Below are positions 5,971 through 7,131 of a stretch of 7,131 nucleotides of DNA, piece after piece. The position numbers were made by a program, and so were the translations under genes. The notes under the pieces are model-generated. The model was not told the DNA's origin. It worked only from the letters and a program-made list of their open reading frames with translations, and did not search any database. Each line of letters starts with the position of its first letter. Positions within the stretch are counted from its first letter, which is position 1. The stretch is taken from assembly GCA_003242275.1 (NCBI GenBank), contig QGUX01000187.1:1-7131 (forward strand). Direction: 5' to 3'. This DNA comes from Pseudomonadota bacterium (lineage in GTDB: Bacteria; Pseudomonadota; Gammaproteobacteria; Steroidobacterales; Steroidobacteraceae).

Positions 5971-6918
5971 ATGGATCGCCGCCACTTCCTGGGCGCGATG
6001 CCCGCCGCGGCGCTCGCCGCCGCGATGCCGTTCTCCACGGCCCGCCCCGCGGACGCCGGCTCTGCCGCGGGCGCCGCCGAAGCCGCGCCCGTCATCACGC
6101 CGCTGGCGGAGCGGATGTGGCTCATCAGCGGGCTCGGCGGCAATGTCACCGTCCTCGACGCCAACGAAGGCGTGCTGCTGGTCGATGGTGGCTCGCCGGC
6201 GCATTCCGCCCGGCTGCTGCGCGAGGTGGAGCGGCTGACCGGCAAGCGCGGCGTGCACACGCTGTTCAACACCCACTGGCACCACGACCAGACCGGCTCG
6301 AACGAAGTGCTGGGCAGGTCGGGCACGCGCATCATCGCGCACGAATACACGCGCCTGTGGCTCACCACCGACGTGGAGGTGAAGTGGGAGGGCCGCACCT
6401 ACCCGCCGCTGCCGAAGCACGCCTGGCCCAACCAGACCTTCTACACCACCGGCTCGCTCGACTTCGGCGGCGAGACCATCGAGTACGGCCACCTGGGCCA
6501 GGCCCACACCGACGGCGACATCTACGTGTTCTTCCGCAATGCCAACGTGCTGGTGGCGGGCGACGTGGTCGCGGTGGGCCGTTTCCCCGTGCCCGATCCG
6601 GCCAGCAATGGCTGGATCGGCGGACTGGCCGCTGCCGTGGCGAAACTCGATGAGCTGGCCGACGGTGGCACCCGCGTGGTCCCCGGCCTCGGCGCGCCAC
6701 AGCCAAAGTCGCACGTCGGCGCCGAGGCGAAGATGCTCGACACATTGCGCGAGCGCCTGGCGCGCCTCCTGGCCCAGGGCCTCTCGGCCACCGAGATGAT
6801 CGAGGCCAGGCCGGCGGCCGAGTTCGAGGCCGAATGGGGCGATCCGGCGCTGCTGATCCGCAATTCCTATCCCGGCCTCGCGCATCGCGCGCGCGAGCTG
6901 GGCATGTCCATCGTCTGA
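5971..6918 (+). CDS. Tat-exported metallo-beta-lactamase-fold protein with altered metal ligands
   Basis: A 315-aa protein. The N-terminus D2-R3-R4-H-F-L-G followed by an Ala-rich stretch to about residue 30 is a twin-arginine-like signal. The fold is the metallo-beta-lactamase hydrolase fold: the first strands end in G-V-L-L-V-D-G-G, then N-T-H102-W-H104-H-D106-Q107-T-G-S-N-E (metal motif HxHxDH with Gln in the last place), G-Q-A-H179-T-D-G-D (third zinc-1 histidine), and V-A-G-D198-V-V (bridging Asp). The last expected histidine, normally P-G-H-G, is P-G-L240-G. H102, H104 and H179 (zinc 1), D106 and D198 thus remain, but two usual zinc-2 histidine positions are changed. It could be a one-metal enzyme or a binding protein. 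Substrate unknown: relatives include broad hydrolases and the SoxH/quinoprotein-associated group. No clear ribosome binding site precedes the ATG, which follows the ankyrin stop after 3 bases, so translation is probably coupled. Last gene of the operon. Confidence 0.92.
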   Translation: MDRRHFLGAMPAAALAAAMPFSTARPADAGSAAGAAEAAPVITPLAERMWLISGLGGNVTVLDANEGVLLVDGGSPAHSARLLREVERLTGKRGVHTLFNTHWHHDQTGSNEVLGRSGTRIIAHEYTRLWLTTDVEVKWEGRTYPPLPKHAWPNQTFYTTGSLDFGGETIEYGHLGQAHTDGDIYVFFRNANVLVAGDVVAVGRFPVPDPASNGWIGGLAAAVAKLDELADGGTRVVPGLGAPQPKSHVGAEAKMLDTLRERLARLLAQGLSATEMIEARPAAEFEAEWGDPALLIRNSYPGLAHRARELGMSIV

Positions 6919-6931
6919 ACCGCGCTTCCGG

Positions 6932-7131
6932 CTAGTTGCCTGCGATGCCTTCGTCCCCTGCCCGGGCCGCGGCGGCGTGCTCCTCGTTGACGATCGCCAC
7001 CGCGCGCCGCGCGGCCTCGTCCTCCGGCGTGCACACCACCACGCGGATGTTGGGATGGCCGTCGGGCACATAGGAGGGGTGCTCGAAGGGGAGGGGGCGG
7101 AAGGGCGGGAGCTGGATGGTGTAGAGGCCGA
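6932..7131 (-). CDS. Partial gene: C-terminus of an unrecognised protein
   Basis: A leftward frame enters from the right edge and ends at TAG (6934-6932), giving the last 65 codons. The visible protein contains G-L-Y-T-I-Q-L-P-P-F, then F-E-H-P-S-Y-V-P-D-G-H-P-N-I-R-V-V-V-C-T-P, a likely helix with E-D-E-A-A-R-R-A-V-A-I-V-N-E-E-H, and a short Ala/Gly tail. The mix of strand-like and helix-like segments and the absence of internal stops look like real coding sequence, but I recognise no family and assign no function. The gene converges on the operon with 13 bases between the stops, and no hairpin terminator is visible between them. Other open frames in this stretch look less protein-like. Confidence 0.6.
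   Translation of the reverse strand, partial: GLYTIQLPPFRPLPFEHPSYVPDGHPNIRVVVCTPEDEAARRAVAIVNEEHAAAARAGDEGIAGN

Noticed and set aside
6919..6931. Bidirectional terminator between the convergent genes
   Set aside because: The 13 bases contain no hairpin and no T-run.
5734..7071. Leftward open frame of 445 codons opposite the MBL gene and reaching into the right-hand gene
   Set aside because: It is antisense to clear MBL motifs, and at 6932-7071 it is out of frame with the more protein-like C-terminus ending at TAG 6934-6932.

Overview
The window is very GC-rich (about 70% by eye) with codon use to match. Gene content suggests a Gammaproteobacterium of the Steroidobacter/Woeseia/Xanthomonadales kind, or another high-GC Gram-negative. 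That placement is inference from gene content: there is no rRNA or marker gene here. No tRNA, CRISPR array, transposase or phage gene was seen.

Layout. Positions 1-191 hold the first 63 codons of a leftward gene for a Sec-exported protein of unknown function. Just upstream of it, on the same strand, lies the decayed C-terminal half of a GNAT acetyltransferase (about 227-595), with an in-frame TGA and no N-terminal half. Positions 597-722 form a slightly AT-richer control region with a weak promoter candidate and a perfect 18-bp palindrome. It leads into a tight rightward operon of four genes (723-6918). After a 13-base gap comes the 3' end of a convergent leftward gene of unknown function (6932-7131).

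The operon is the main content. It encodes: (1) a 798-aa multidomain protein with two CxxCH haem-c motifs (DUF1587/1595/1592/1588/1585 type, first named from planctomycetes); (2) a 440-aa DUF1552 protein with an intact HxxSHH motif and a twin-arginine signal; (3) a 503-aa ankyrin protein of about eleven repeats with a Sec signal peptide; (4) a 315-aa metallo-beta-lactamase-fold protein with a twin-arginine-like signal. The first three genes are joined through Shine-Dalgarno sequences at the preceding stop codon; the fourth starts 3 bases after the third ends. All four products are predicted to leave the cytoplasm, by Sec, Tat, Sec and Tat in that order.

Taken together this looks like an extracytoplasmic system: a c-type cytochrome-like protein, an alkaline-phosphatase-like partner, a repeat scaffold and a hydrolase-fold protein. 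The domain families are known by name, but I know of no established biochemical role for the combination, so any substrate is a guess. The most unusual details are the altered metal ligands of the MBL protein, the palindrome beside the first ribosome binding site, and the truncated acetyltransferase at what may be the operon's insertion border.
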